A stretch of 64,000 bases of DNA from Mytilus galloprovincialis (GCF_965363235.1 NC_134840.1:60754793-60818792), one strand, 5' to 3'; positions 31,950 to 46,337 are shown, numbered from the stretch's first letter. The notes: generated by a model from the letters alone, not told the origin. Numbers and translations: made by a program.

Positions 31950-34900
31950 GTTGCACCTTTTAAAACATCATTTTCAATTGTTTTGTTGTCTCTGGTGGAA
32001 GATTTGGGCTCTAAGAGGTGATATAACTCTATAAGTGCATTTGTATCCGTTCCAGCGCTCGGATAATACCCTGTTAAATATTCGTTACTTATTCGCTTTT
32101 AAAAAGTTTGTTGTACGTTGCACCTTTTAGAAAAGGATTTTTCATTGTCTCCATGTCTCTTGTGGTAACAATGTGTTCTAAGAGATGAAATTACCCTATT
32201 AGCGCGCATGTACCCGTTCCAGCGCTCGGTAAATACCCTGTTACCTATTCGTTAACTATTCGTTACCTATTCACTTATAATACGTTTGTTGTACGTTGCA
32301 CCTTTTAGAAAAGGATTTTCAATTGTGTCCGTGTCTCTGGTGGTAACAATGTGTTCTTAGAGATGAAATGACCCTAATAGTGCGCATGTACCCGTTCAAG
32401 CGCTCGGTTAATACCCTGTTACCTATTCGTTACCTATTCGTTACTTATTCGCTTTTAATACGTTTGTTGTACGTTGCATCTTTTAGAAAAGAATTTTCAA
32501 TTAAATTCATATCTCTGGTGGTAACAATGTGTTCTTATAGATGAAATACCCCTATAAGCGCATATGTACTCGTTCCAGCGCTCGGATAACACCCTGTTAC
32601 TTATTCGTTCCTTATTTGCTTTTAATGCACGAGATATACGTTGCACCTTGAAATAAATCGTTTTTTAATTGTGTTCATGTCTCTGGTGGTAAGAATGTGT
32701 TCTTAGAGATGAAATGACCCTATTAGAGCGCATGTTCCCGTTCCAGCGCTCGGTTAATACCCTGTTACCTATTCGTTACCTATTCGTTACCTATTCGTTA
32801 CCTATTCACTTATAGTACGTTTGTTGTACGTTGCACCTTTTAGAAAAGAATTTTCAATTAAATTCATATCTCTGGTGGTAACAATGTGTTCTTATAGATG
32901 AAATACCCCTATAAGCGCATATGTACTCGTTCCAGCGCTCGGATAACACCCTGTTACTTATTCGTTACTTATTCGATTTTAATGCGCGGGATATACGTTG
33001 CACCTTGAAATAAATAGTTTTTTAATTGTGTGTATGTCTCTGGTGGTAACAATGTGTTCTTAGAGATGAAATGACCATACTAGCGCGCATGTATCCGTTT
33101 CAGCGCTCGGTTAATATCCTGTTACCTATTCGTTACCTTTTTGTTACCTATTCACTAATAAAACGTTTGTTGTACGTTGCACCTTTTAAAAAAGGATTTT
33201 CAATTAAATTCATATCTCTGGTGGTAATAATGTGTTCTTATAGATGAAATACCCCTATTAGCGCGTATGTACCCGTTCCAGCGCTCAGTTAATACCCTGC
33301 TACTTATTCGTTCCTTATTTGCTTTAAATGCACGAGGTATACGTTGCACCTTGATATAAATCGTTTTTTAATTGTGTTCATATCTCTGGTGGTAACAATG
33401 TGTTCTTAGAGATGATATGACCCTATTAGAGCGCATGATCCCGTTCCAGCATTCGGTTAATACCCTGTTACCTATTCGTTACCTATTCGTTACCTATTCA
33501 CTTATAAAACGTTTGTTGTACGTTGCACCTTTTAGAAAAGGATTTTTAATTGTCTCCATGTCTCTTGTGGTAACAATGTGTTCTTAGAGATGAAATTACC
33601 CTATTAGCGCGCATGTACCCGTTGCAGCACTCAGTAAATACCTTGTTACCTATTCGTTACCTATTCGTTACCTATTCACTTATAATACGTTTGTTGTACG
33701 TTGCACCTTTTAGAAAAGGATTTTCAATTGTTTCCGTGTCTCTGGTGGTAACACTGTGTTCTTAGAGATGAAATGACCCTATTAGCGCGCATGTACCTGT
33801 TCAAGCGCTCGGTCACAGTAATACCCTGTTACCTATTCGTTACCTATTCGTCACTTATTCGCTTTTAATACGTTTATTGTACGATGCATCTTTAAGAAAA
33901 GAATTTTCATTTAAGTTCATTTCTCTGGTGGAAATAATGTGTTCCTCTAGATGAAATACCTCTATTAGCGCATATGTACTCGTTCCAGCGCTCGAATAAT
34001 ACCCTGTTACTTATTCGTTCCTTATTTGTTTTAAATGCACGAGGTATACGTTGCACCTTGAAATAAATCGTTTTTTTAATTGTGTTCATGTCTCTGCTGG
34101 TAACAATGTCTTCTTAGAGATGAAATGACCCTATTAGAGCGCATGTGTTCGTTCCAGCGCTCGGTTAATACCCTGTTACCTATTCGTTACCTATTCACTT
34201 ATAATACGTTTGTTGTACATTGCACCTTTTAGAAAAGGATTTTTAATTGTCTCCATGTCTCTTGTGGTAACAATGTGTTCTTAGAGATGAAATTACCCTA
34301 TTAGCGCGCCTGTACCTGTTCCAGCGCTCGGTAAATACCCTGTTACCTATTCGTTACCTATTCACTTATAATACGTTTGTTGTACGTTGCACCTTTAAGA
34401 AAAGGATTTTCAATTGTGTCCGTGTCTCTGGTGGTAACAATGTGTTCTAAGAGATGAAATGACCCTATTAGCGCGGATGTACCCTTTCCAGCATTCGGTT
34501 AATACCCTGTTACCTATTCGTTACCTATTCGTTACCTATTCGTTACCTATTCACTTATAAAACGTTTGTTGTACGTTGCACCTTTTAGAAAAGGATTTTT
34601 AATTGTCTCCATGTCTCTTGTGGTAACAATGTGTTCTTAGAGATGAAATTACCCTATTAGCGCGCATGTACCCGTTCCAGCGCTCAGTAAATACCTTGTT
34701 ACCTATTCGTTACCTATTCGTTACCTATTCACTTATAATACGTTTGTTGTACGTTGCACCTTTTAGAAAAGGATTTTCAATTGTTTCCGTGTCTCTGGTG
34801 GTAACAATGTGTTCTGAGAGATGAAATGACCCTATTAGCGCGCATGTACCTGTTCAAGCGCTCGGTCACAGTAATAACCTGTTACCTATTCGTTACCTTT

Positions 34901-37900
34901 TGTTCACTTATTCGCTTTTAATACGTTTGTTGTACGATGCATCTTTAAGAAAAGAATTTTCATTTAAGTTCATTTCTCTGGTGGAAATAATGTGTTCCTC
35001 TAGATGAAATACCTCTATTAGCGCATATGTACTCGTTCCAGCGCTCGAATAATACCCTGTTACTTATTCGTTCCCTATTTGCTTTAAATGCACGAGGTAT
35101 ACGTTGCACCTTGAAATAAATCGTTTTTTTAATTGTGTTCATGTCTCTGGTGGTAACAATGTCTTCTTAGAGATGAAATGACCCTATTAGAGCGCATGTT
35201 TTCGTTCCAGCGCTCGGTTAATACCCTGTTACCTATTCGTTACCTATTCGTTACCTATTCACTTATAATACGTTTGTTGTACATTGCACCTTTTAGAAAA
35301 GGATTTTTAATTGTCTCCATGTCTCTTGTGGTAACAATGTGTTCTTAGAGATGAAATTACCCTATTAGCGCGCATGTACCCGTTCCAGCGCTCGGTAAAT
35401 ACCCTGTTACCTATTCGTTACCTATTCACTTATAATACGTTTGTTGTACATTGCACCTTTTAGAAAAGGATTTTTAATTGTCTCCATGTCTCTTGTGGTA
35501 ACAATGTGTTCTTAGAGATGAAATTACCCTATTAGCGCGCATGTTCCCGTTCCAGCGCTCGGTTAATACCCTGTTACCTATTCGTTACCTATTCGTTACC
35601 TATTCGTTACCTATTCACTTATAGTACGTTTGTTGTACGTTGCACCTTTTAGAAAAGGATTTTCAATTAAATTCATATCTCTGGTGGTAACAATGTGTTC
35701 TTATAGATGAAATACCCCTATAAGCGCATATGTACTCGTTCCAGCGCTCGGATAACACCCTGTTACTTATTCGTTACTTATTCGATTTTAATGCGCGGGA
35801 TATACATGTACGTTGCACCTTGAAATAAATCGTTTTTTAATTGTGTGTATGTCTCTGGTGGTAACAATGTGTTCTTAGAGATGAAATGACCATACTAGCG
35901 CGCATGTATCCGTTTCAGCGCTCGGTTAATATCCTGTTACCTATTCGTTACCTTTTTGTTACCTATTTACTAATAAAACGTTTGTTGTACGTTGCACCTT
36001 TAGAAAAGGATTTTCAATTAAATTCATATCTCTGGTGGTAAAAATGTGTTCTTATAGATGAAATACCCCTATTAGCGCGTATGTACCCGTCCCAGCGCTC
36101 AGTTAATACCCTGCTACTTATTCGTTCCTTATTTGCTTTAAATGCACGAGGTATACGTTGCACCTTGATATAAATCGTTTTTTAATTGTGTTCATATCTC
36201 TGGTGGTAACAATGTGTTCTTAGAGATGATATGACCCTATTAGAGCGCATGATCCCGTTCCAGCATTCGGTTAATACCCTGCTACCTATTCGTTACCTAT
36301 TCGTTACCTATTCACTTATAAAATGTTTGTTGTACGTTGCACCTTTTAGAAAAGGATTTTTAATTGTCTCCATGTCTCTTGTGGTAACAATGTGTTCTTA
36401 GAGATGAAATGACCCTATTAGCGCGCATGTACCTGTTCAAGCGCTCGGTCACAGTAATACCCTGTTACCTATTCGTTACCTATTCGTCACTTATTCGCTT
36501 TTAATACGTTTGTTGTACGATGCATCTTTAAGAAAAGAATTTTCATTTAAGTTCATTTCTCTGGTGGAAATAATGTGTTCCTCTAGATGAAATACCTCTA
36601 TTAGCGCATATGTACTCGTTCGAGCGCTCGAATAATACCCTGTTACTTATTCGTTCCTTATTTGCTTTAAATGCACGAGGTATACGTTGCACCTTGAAAT
36701 AAATCGTTTTTTTAATTGTGTTCATCTCTCTGGTGGTAACAATGTCTTCTTAGAGATGAAATGACCCTATTGGAGCGCATGTTCCCGTTCCAGCGCTCGG
36801 TTAATACCCTGTTACCTATTCGTTACCTATTCACTTATAATACGTTTGTTGTACATTGCACCTTTTAGAAAAGGATTTTTAATTGTCTCCATGTCTCTTG
36901 TGGTAACAATGTGTTCTTAGAGATGAAATTACCCTATTAGCGCGCATGTACCTGTTCCAGCGCTCGGTAAATACCCTGTTACCTATTCGTTACCTATTCA
37001 CTTATAATACGTTTGTTGTACGTTGCACCTTTAAGAAAAGGATTTTCAATTGTGTCCGTGTCTCTGGTGGTAACAATGTGTTCTAAGAGATGAAATGACC
37101 CTATTAGCGCGGATGTACCCTTTCCAGCATTCGGTTAATACCCTGTTACCTATTCGTTACCTATTCGTTACCTATTCGTTACCTATTCACTTATAAAACG
37201 TTTGTTGTACGTTGCACCTTTTAGAAAAGGATTTTTAATTGTCTCCATGTCTCTTGTGGTGACAATGTGTTCTTAGAGATGAAATTACCCTATTAGCGCG
37301 CATGTACCCGTTCCAGCGCTCAGTAAATACCTTGTTACCTATTCGTTACCTATTCGTTACCTATTCACTTATAATACGTTTGTTGTACGTTGCACCTTTT
37401 AGAAAAGGATTTTCAATTGTTTCCGTGTCTCTGGTGGTAACAATGTGTTCTGAGAGATGAAATGACCCTATTAGCGCGCATGTACCTGTTCAAGCGCTCG
37501 GTCACAGTAATACCCTGTTACCTATTCGTTACCTTTTGTTCACTTATTCGCTTTTAATACGTTTGTTGTACGATGCATCTTTAAGAAAAGAATTTTCATT
37601 TAAGTTCATTTCTCTGGTGGAAATAATGTGTTCCTCTAGATGAAATACCTCTATTAGCGCATATGTACTCGTTCCAGCGCTCGAATAATACCCTGTTACT
37701 TATTCGTTCCCTATTTGCTTTAAATGCACGAGGTATACGTTGCACCTTGAAATAAATCGTTTTTTTAATTGTGTTCATGTCTCTGGTGGTAACAATGTCT
37801 TCTTAGAGATGAAATGACCCTATTAGAACGCATGTTCCCGTTCCAGCGCTCGGTTAATACCCTGTTACCTATTCGTTACCTATTCGTTACCTATTCACTT

Positions 37901-40900
37901 ATAATACGTTTGTTGTACATTGCACCTTTTAGAAAAGGATTTTTAATTGTCTCCATGTCTCTTGTGGTAACAATGTGTTCTTAGAGATGAAATTACCCTA
38001 TTAGCGCGCATGTACCTGTTCCAGCGCTCGGTAAATACCCTGTTACCTATTCGTTACCTATTCACTTATAATACGTTTGTTGTACGTTGCACCTTTAAGA
38101 AAAGGATTTTCAATTGTGTCCGTGTCTCTGGTGGTAACAATGTGTTCTAAGAGATGAAATGACCCTATTAGCGCGGATGTACCCTTTCCAGCATTCGGTT
38201 AATACCCTGTTACCTATTCGTTACCTATTCGTTACCTATTCGTTACCTATTCACTTATAAAACGTTTGTTGTACGTTGCACCTTTTAGAAAAGGATTTTT
38301 AATTGTCTCCATGTCTCTTGTGGTGACAATGTGTTCTTAGAGATGAAATTACCCTATTAGCGCGCATGTACCCGTTCCAGCGCTCAGTAAATACCTTGTT
38401 ACCTATTCGTTACCTATTCGTTACCTATTCACTTATAATACGTTTGTTGTACGTTGCACCTTTTAGAAAAGGATTTTCAATTGTTTCCGTGTCTCTGGTG
38501 GTAACAATGTGTTCTGAGAGATGAAATGACCCTATTAGCGCGCATGTACCTGTTCAAGCGCTCGGTCACAGTAATACCCTGTTACCTATTCGTTACCTTT
38601 TGTTCACTTATTCGCTTTTAATACGTTTGTTGTACGATGCATCTTTAAGAAAAGAATTTTCATTTAAGTTCATTTCTCTGGTGGAAATAATGTGTTCCTC
38701 TAGATGAAATACCTCTATTAGCGCATATGTACTCGTTCCAGCGCTCGAATAATACCCTGTTACTTATTCGTTCCCTATTTGCTTTAAATGCACGAGGTAT
38801 ACGTTGCACCTTGAAATAAATCGTTTTTTTAATTGTGTTCATGTCTCTGGTGGTAACAATGTCTTCTTAGAGATGAAATGACCCTATTAGAGCGCATGTT
38901 CCCGTTCCAGCGCTCGGTTAATACCCTGTTACCTATTCGTTACCTATTCGTTACCTATTCACTTATAATACGTTTGTTGTACATTGCACCTTTTAGAAAA
39001 GGATTTTTAATTGTCTCCATGTCTCTTGTGGTAACAATGTGTTCTTAGAGATGAAATTACCCTATTAGCGCGCATGTTCCCGTTCCAGCGCTCGGTTAAT
39101 ACCCTGTTACCTATTCGTTACCTATTCACTTATAATACGTTTGTTGTACATTGCACCTTTTAGAAAAGGATTTTTAATTGTCTCCATGTCTCTTGTGGTA
39201 ACAATGTGTTCTTAGAGATGAAATGACCCTATTAGCGCGCATGTACCTGTTCAAGCGCTCGGTCACAGTAATACCCTGTTACCTATTCGTTACCTATTCG
39301 TCACTTATTCGCTTTTAATACGTTTGTTGTACGATGCATCTTTAAGAAAAGAATTTTCATTTAAGTTCATTTCTCTGGTGGAAATAATGTGTTCCTCTAG
39401 ATGAAATACCTCTATTAGCGCATATGTACTCGTTCGAGCGCTCGAATAATACCCTGTTACTTATTCGTTCCTTATTTGCTTTAAATGCACGAGGTATACG
39501 TTGCACCTTGAAATAAATCGTTTTTTTAATTGTGTTCATCTCTCTGGTGGTAACAATGTCTTCTTAGAGATGAAATGACCCTATTGGAGCGCATGTTCCC
39601 GTTCCAGCGCTCGGTTAATACCCTGTTACCTATTCGTTACCTATTCACTTATAATACGTTTGTTGTACATTGCACCTTTTAGAAAAGGATTTTTAATTGT
39701 CTCCATGTCTCTTGTGGTAACAATGTGTTCTTAGAGATGAAATTACCCTATTAGCGCGCATGTACCTGTTCCAGCGCTCGGTAAATACCCTGTTACCTAT
39801 TCGTTACCTATTCACTTATAATACGTTTGTTGTACGTTGCACCTTTAAGAAAAGGATTTTCAATTGTGTCCGTGTCTCTGGTGGTAACAATGTGTTCTAA
39901 GAGATGAAATGACCCTAGTAGCGCGGATGTACCCTTTCCAGCATTCGGTTAATACCCTGTTACCTATTCGTTACCTATTCGTTACCTATTCGTTACCTAT
40001 TCACTTATAAAACGTTTGTTGTACGTTGCACCTTTTAGAAAAGGATTTTTAATTGTCTCCATGTCTCTTGTGGTAACAATGTGTTCTTAGAGATGAAATT
40101 ACCCTATTAGCGCGCATGTTCCCGTTCCAGCGCTCGGTTAATACCCTGTTACCTATTCGTTACCTATTCGTTACCTATTCGTTACCTATTCACTTATAGT
40201 ACGTTTGTTGTACGTTGCACCTTTTAGAAAAGGATTTTCAATTAAATTCATATCTCTGGTGGTAACAATGTGTTCTTATAGATGAAATACCCCTATAAGC
40301 GGATATGTACTCGTTCCAGCGCTCGGATAACACCCTGTTACTTATTCGTTACTTATTCGATTTTAATGCGCGGGATATACGTTGCACCTTGAAATAAATC
40401 GTTTTTTAATTGTGTGTATGTCTCTGGTGGTAACAATGTGTTCTTAGAGATGAAATGACCATACTAGCGCGCATGTATCCGTTTCAGCGCTCGGTTAATA
40501 TCCTGTTACCTATTCGTTACCTTTTTGTTACCTATTCACTAATAAAACGTTTGTTGTACGTTGCACCTTTTAGAAAAGGATTTTCAATTAAATTCATATC
40601 TCTGGTGGTAATAATTTGTTCTTATAGATGAAATACCCCTATTAGCGCGTATGTACCCGTCCCAGCGCTTAGTTAATACCCTGCTACTTATTCGTTCCTT
40701 ATTTGCTTTAAATGCACGAGGTATACGTTGCACCTTGATATAAATCGTTTTTTAATAGTGTTCATATCTCTGGTGGTAACAATGTGTTCTTAGAGATGAT
40801 ATGACCCTATTAGAGCGCATGATCCCGTTCCAGCATTCGGTTAATACCCTGCTACCTATTCGTTACCTATTCACTTATAAAATGTTTGTTGTACGTTGCA

Positions 40901-43613
40901 CCTTTTAGAAAAGGATTTTTAATTGTCTCCATGTCTCTTGTGGTAACAATGTGTTCTTAGAGATGAAATTACCCTATTAGCGCGCATGTACCCGTTCCAG
41001 CGCTCAGTAAATACCTTGTTACCTATTCGTTACCTATTCGTTACCTATTCACTTATAATACGTTTGTTGTACGTTGCACCTTTTAGAAAAGGATTTTCAA
41101 TTGTTTCCGTGTCTCTGGTGGTAACAATGTGTTCTGAGAGATGAAATGACCCTATTAGCGCGCATGTACCTGTTCAAGCGCTCGGTCACAGTAATACCCT
41201 GTTACCTATTCGTTACCTTTTGTTCACTTATTCGCTTTTAATACGTTTGTTGTACGATGCATCTTTAAGAAAAGAATTTTCATTTAAGTTCATTTCTCTG
41301 GTGGAAATAATGTGTTCCTCTAGATGAAATACCTCTATTAGCGCATATGTACTCGTTCCAGCGCTCGAATAATACCCTGTTACTTATTCGTTCCCTATTT
41401 GCTTTAAATGCACGAGGTATACGTTGCACCTTGAAATAAATCGTTTTTTTAATTGTGTTCATGTCTCTGGTGGTAACAATGTGTTCTTAGAGATGAAATG
41501 ACCCTATTAGAGCGCATGTTCCCGTTCCAGCGCTCGGTTAATACCCTGTTACCTATTCGTTACCTATTCGTTACCTATTCACTTATAATACGTTTGTTGT
41601 ACATTGCACCTTTTAGAAAAGGATTTTTAATTGTCTCCATGTCTCTTGTGGTAACAATGTGTTCTTAGAGATGAAATTACCCTATTAGCGCGCATGTTCC
41701 CGTTCCAGCGCTCGGTTAATACCCTGTTACCTATTCGTTACCTATTCACTTATAATACGTTTGTTGTACATTGCACCTTTTAGAAAAGGATTTTTAATTG
41801 TCTCCATGTCTCTTGTGGTAACAATGTGTTCTTAGAGATGAAATGACCCCATTAGCGCGCATGTACCTGTTCAAGCGCTCGATCACAGTAATACCCTATT
41901 ACCTATTCGTTACCTATTCGTCACTTATTCGCTTTTAATACGTTTGTTGTACGATGCATCTTTAAGAAAAGAATTTTCATTTAAGTTCATTTCTCTGGTG
42001 GAAATAATGTGTTCCTCTAGATGAAATACCTCTATTAGCGCATATGTACTCGTTCCAGCGCTCGAATAATACCCTGTTACTTATTCGTTCCCTATTTGCT
42101 TTAAATGCACGAGGTATACGTTGCACCTTGAAATAAATCGTTTTTTTAATTGTGTTCATGTCTCTGGTGGTAACAATGTGTTCTTAGAGATGAAATGACC
42201 CTATTAGAGCGCATGTTCCCGTTCCAGCGCTCGGTTAATACCCTTTTACCTATTCGTTACCTATTCACTTATAATACGTTTGTTGTACATTGCACCTTTT
42301 AGAAAAGGATTTTTAATTGTCTCCATGTCTCTTGTGGTAACAATGTGTTCTTAGAGATGAAATTACCCTATTAGCGCGCATGTACCTGTTCCAGCGCTCA
42401 GTAAATACCCTGTTACCTATTCGTTACCTATTCACTTATAATACGTTTGTTGTACGTTGCACCTTTAAGAAAAAGATTTTTAATTGTTTCCATGTCTCTG
42501 GTGGTAACAATGTGTTCTTAGAGATGAAATGACCCTATTAGCGAGCATGACCCGTTCCAGCGCTCGGTAAATAACCTGTTACCTATTCGTTACTTATTCG
42601 ATTTTAATGCGCAGGATATACGTTGCACCTTGAAATAAATCGTTTTTTAATTGTGTTCATATCTCTGGTGGTAACAATGTGTTCTTCGAGATGAAATGAC
42701 CCTATTAGCGCGCATGTACCCGTTCCAGCGCTCGGTTAATACCCTGTTACCTATTCGTTACCTATTCACTTATAATACGTTTGTTGTACATTGCACCTTT
42801 TAGAAAAGGATTTTTAATTGTCTCCATGTCTCTTGTGGTAACAATGTGTTCTAAGAGATGAAATTACCCTATTAGCGCGAATGTACCCGTTCCAGCGCTC
42901 AGTTAATACCTTGTTACCTATTCGTTACCTATTCACTTATAATACGTTTGTTGTACGTTGCACCTTTTAGTAAAGGATTTTCAATTGTGTCCGTGTCTCT
43001 GGTGGTAACAATGTGTTCTAAGAGATGAAATGACCCTATTAGCGTGCATGTACCCTTTCCAGCACTCGGTTAATACCCTGTTACCTATTTCTTACCTATT
43101 CACTTGTAATACGTTTGTTATACGTTGCACCTTTTAGAAAAAGATTTTCAATTGTATCCATGTCTCTGGTGGTAACAATGTGTTCTAAGAGATGAAATTA
43201 CCCGATTACCACGTATGTACCCGTTCCAGCGCTCGGTTAATATCCTGTTACCTACTCGTTACATATTTGTTACCTATTCACTTATAAAACGTTTGTTGTA
43301 CGTTGCACCTTTTAAAAAAGGATTTTCAATTGTGCCCATGTCTCTGGTGGTAACCATGTGTTCTTAGAGATGAAATGACCCTATTAGAGCGCATGTACCC
43401 GTTCCAGCGCTCGGTAAAAAATCTGTTACCTATTGGTTACTTATTCCCTTTTAATGCGCAGGGTATACGGTGCACCTTGAAAGAAATCGTTTTTTAATTG
43501 TGTTCAAGTCTCTGCTGGTAAGAATGTGTTCTTAGAGATGAAATGACCGTAATAGCGTACATGTACCTGTTCCAGCGCTCGGTTAATACCCTGTTACCTA
43601 TTCGTTACCTATA
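31950..43613 (+). repeat. Satellite array, left arm (about 65 monomers)
   Basis: Monomers of about 165-200 bp carry, in order, TTGTACGTTGCACC, TCTCTGGTGGTAACAATGTG, TTAGAGATGAAATGACCCTA, GTTCCAGCGCTCGGTTAATA and CCCTGTT, then one to four units of the 11-bp TTACCTATTCG motif that make the length vary. Two monomer types alternate irregularly: ACGTTTGTTGTACGTTGCACC-like and a type with GCACGAGGTATACGTTGC. A diagnostic type recurs at 33907, 34960, 36543, 37596, 38660, 39357, 41280 and 41977 (spacing 1053, 1583, 1053, 1064, 697, 1923, 697), showing reshuffled higher-order blocks. The eight 60-codon reverse frames are satellite translations, not genes. Confidence 0.9.
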
Positions 43614-44443
43614 TAAGTGAATAGGTAACGAATAGGTTACGAATAGGTAACAGGGTATTAACCGAGCACTGAAACGGGTACATGCGCGCTAATAGGGTAA
43701 TTTCATCTCTAAGAACACATTGTTACCACCAGAGACATGAACACAATTAAAAAACGTTTTATTTTAAGGTGCAGCGTATACCCCTGCGCAGTAAAAGCGA
43801 ATAAGGAACGAATAAGCATCTGGGTATTATCCGAGCGCTGGAACGAGTACATACGCGGTAATAGGGGTATTTCATCTTTAAAAACACATAATTACCACCA
43901 GAGATATGAACTTAATTAAAAATCCTTTTCTAAAAGGTGCAACGTACAACAAACGTATTATAAGTTAATAGGTAAAGAATAGGTAACGAATAGGTAACAG
44001 GGTATTATCCGAGCGCTGGAACGGGTACATGCGCGCTAATAGGGTAATTTCATCTCTTACAACACATTGTTAACACCAGAGTCATGGACACAATTAAAAA
44101 TCCGTTTCTAAAAGGTGCAACGTATAACAAACATATTATCAGTGAATAGGTAACTAATAGGTAACATGGTATTATCCTAGCGCTGGAACGGGTACATGCG
44201 CGCTTATAGTCGTATTTCATCTCTAAGAACACATTATTACCACCAGAGATATGGACACAATTGAAAATCCTTTTCTAAAAGGTGCAACGTACAACAAAAG
44301 TATTAAAAGTGAATAGGTAACGAATAGGTAACGAATAGGTAACAGGGTATTATCCGAGCACTGGAACGGGTACATGCGCGCTAATATGGTCATTTCATCT
44401 CTAAGAACACATTCTTACCACCACAGACATGAACACAATTAAA
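43614..44443 (-). repeat. Satellite array, right arm, inner part
   Basis: The satellite continues in reverse orientation (GAATAGGTAACGAATAGG, GAGCGCTGGAACGGGTACAT, GGTGCAACGTACAACAAACG) for about five monomers. The switch at about 43613 joins ...TTACCTAT to ATAAGTGAATAGGTAA... with no spacer. Confidence 0.9.
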
Positions 44444-45877
44444 CAAGAGGCTCTCAAGAGCCTGAATCGCTCACCTTAATTTTTTTGGTTAAATCTCTGA
44501 TCAATGATTATTTTGGCTTTTCAATTTATTTTTAAATGTTCTTTGAATCGTCCTATTTTCTTCAAAAGCAAACAAAATTTTTTCTCCTATGTTCTATTTT
44601 AGCCATAGGAGCTATGTTTCTTGACATACAAGGAAATAAAATATAAAATTTATACTAGATACTCTGAAACTCATTTAGCCTAAGTTTGGCTGAAATTGAT
44701 ACAGCAGTTTCAAAGGAGAAGATTTTTTTAAAGTAAGTCAACATGATGAACAAATTGTGTAAAAAGTTGTTAAAGGGCAATAACTCCTTAAGGGGTAAAT
44801 TGACAATTTTGGTCAAATTGACTTATTTGTAGATCTTACTTTGCTTAACATTTTTGCTATTAACAGTTTATCTGTATCTATAATAATATTCAAGATAATA
44901 ACCCAAAACTGCAAAATTTCTTTAAAATCATCAATTCAGGGGCATTATACCTGCTAAACCAGTTACCCGATTCGGCTGAAAATTTCAGGACAGGTAGACC
45001 TTGACCTAATAAATACTTTAACTTCTTGTCTTATTTGCTCTAAATGCTGGAGTTTTTGAGATATAAGCCAAAAACTGCATTTTAACCTGTGTTTTATTTT
45101 TAGCCATGACGGCCATGTTTTTTGACGAAATAGAAAATAAAACACAAACTTTATTTTATACACCCTACTGATCATTCAGTTGAAGTTTGGTTGAATTTGG
45201 TTGAGTAGTTTTAGAGGAGAAGATTTTTCAAAGTTAGCAAATATGATGAACAAATTGTGAAAAATTGTCATTAAAGGACAATAACCCCTTAAGGGGTCAA
45301 TTGACAATTTTGGTCATATAAAATTTATTTGTAGATCTTACTTTGTTGATCATTTTTGCTGTTTACAGTTTATCTTTATCTATAATAATATTCAAGATAA
45401 TGACCAAAAACTGCAAAATTTCCTTAATTTACCAGATAAGTGGCAGCAACCCAACAATGGGTTGTTTGATTCATCTGAAAATTTCAGGGCTGATAGATCT
45501 TCACCTAATGAACATTTTTACCCCCATGTCAGATTTGCTCTAAATGTTTTCGTTTTTGAGATATAAGCCAAAAACTGCATTTGACCCCTATGTTCTATTT
45601 TTAGAAATGGCGACCATGTTTTTTGATAGATCAAAACGTCGGATACAATTTATAAACTAGATACCCTAAGGAACATTCAGTTAAAGTTTGGAAGTATTTG
45701 GCCTAGTAGTTTCAGAGGAGAAGATTCTTGAAATAGTTTACGACGACAGACGACGACAACGACGACGACAGACGACGACAGACGACGGACGACGGACGAC
45801 GACAGACGACGGACGACGACGGACGACGACGGACGCCAAGTGATGGCATAAGCTCACATGGCTATGCCAGGTGAGCT
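44444..45877 (+). mobile_element. Hairpin-ended element H2 inserted in the satellite
   Basis: Left hairpin AGGCTCTCAAGAGCCT (44448-44463) then TCGCTCACCTT; right end a GAC/GACG-rich run, then GCTCACATGGCTATGCCAGG and TGAGCTAAAAA. It is the uninterrupted relative of H1. Satellite text on both sides (ACACAATTAAA | ... | AAAAACGATTTATTTTAAGG) joins to a normal monomer, so the boundaries are defined to within the A run, with at most one or two duplicated A residues. Internally two diverged copies of a segment of about 500 bp are recognisable (GGGCAATAACTCCTTAAGGG and GGACAATAACCCCTTAAGGG). Non-coding. Confidence 0.7.
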
Positions 45878-46337
45878 AAAAACGATTTATTTTAAGGTGC
45901 AGCGTATTCTCCTGTGCATTGAAAGCGAATAAGGAACGAATAAGTAACAGGGTATTATCCGAGCGCTAGAACGAGTACATACGCGCTAATAGGGGTATTT
46001 CATCTATAAGAACACATTGTTACCACCAGAAACATGAATTTAATTGAAAATCCTTTTCTAAAAGGTGCAACGTACAACAAACGTATTATAAGTGAATAGG
46101 TAACGAATAGGTAACAGGGTATTAACCGAGCGCTGGAACGGGTGCATGCGCGCTAATAGGGTCGTTTCATCTCTAAGAACACATTGTTACCACCAAAGAC
46201 ACGGACACAATTGAAAATCCTTTTCTAAAAGGTGCAACGTACAACAAACGTATTATAAGTGAATAGGTAACGAAAAGGTAACGAATAGGTAACAGGGTAT
46301 TAACCGAGCGCTGGAACGGGTACATGCGCGCTTATAG
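45878..46337 (-). repeat. Satellite array, right arm, outer part
   Basis: About two and a half reverse-orientation monomers resume after H2 and stop abruptly in GTACATGCGCGCTTATA, within a monomer. Confidence 0.85.

Noticed and set aside
33907-42159. Eight near-identical 60-codon reverse frames (MNTIKKTIYFKVQRIPRAFK...)
   Set aside because: They are translations of one satellite monomer type. Their spacing follows the repeat blocks, and they have no start context, domain or constraint pattern.
31950-43613. CRISPR-like or direct-repeat array
   Set aside because: Units are 165-200 bp, contiguous, without spacers, in animal DNA; this is satellite sequence.
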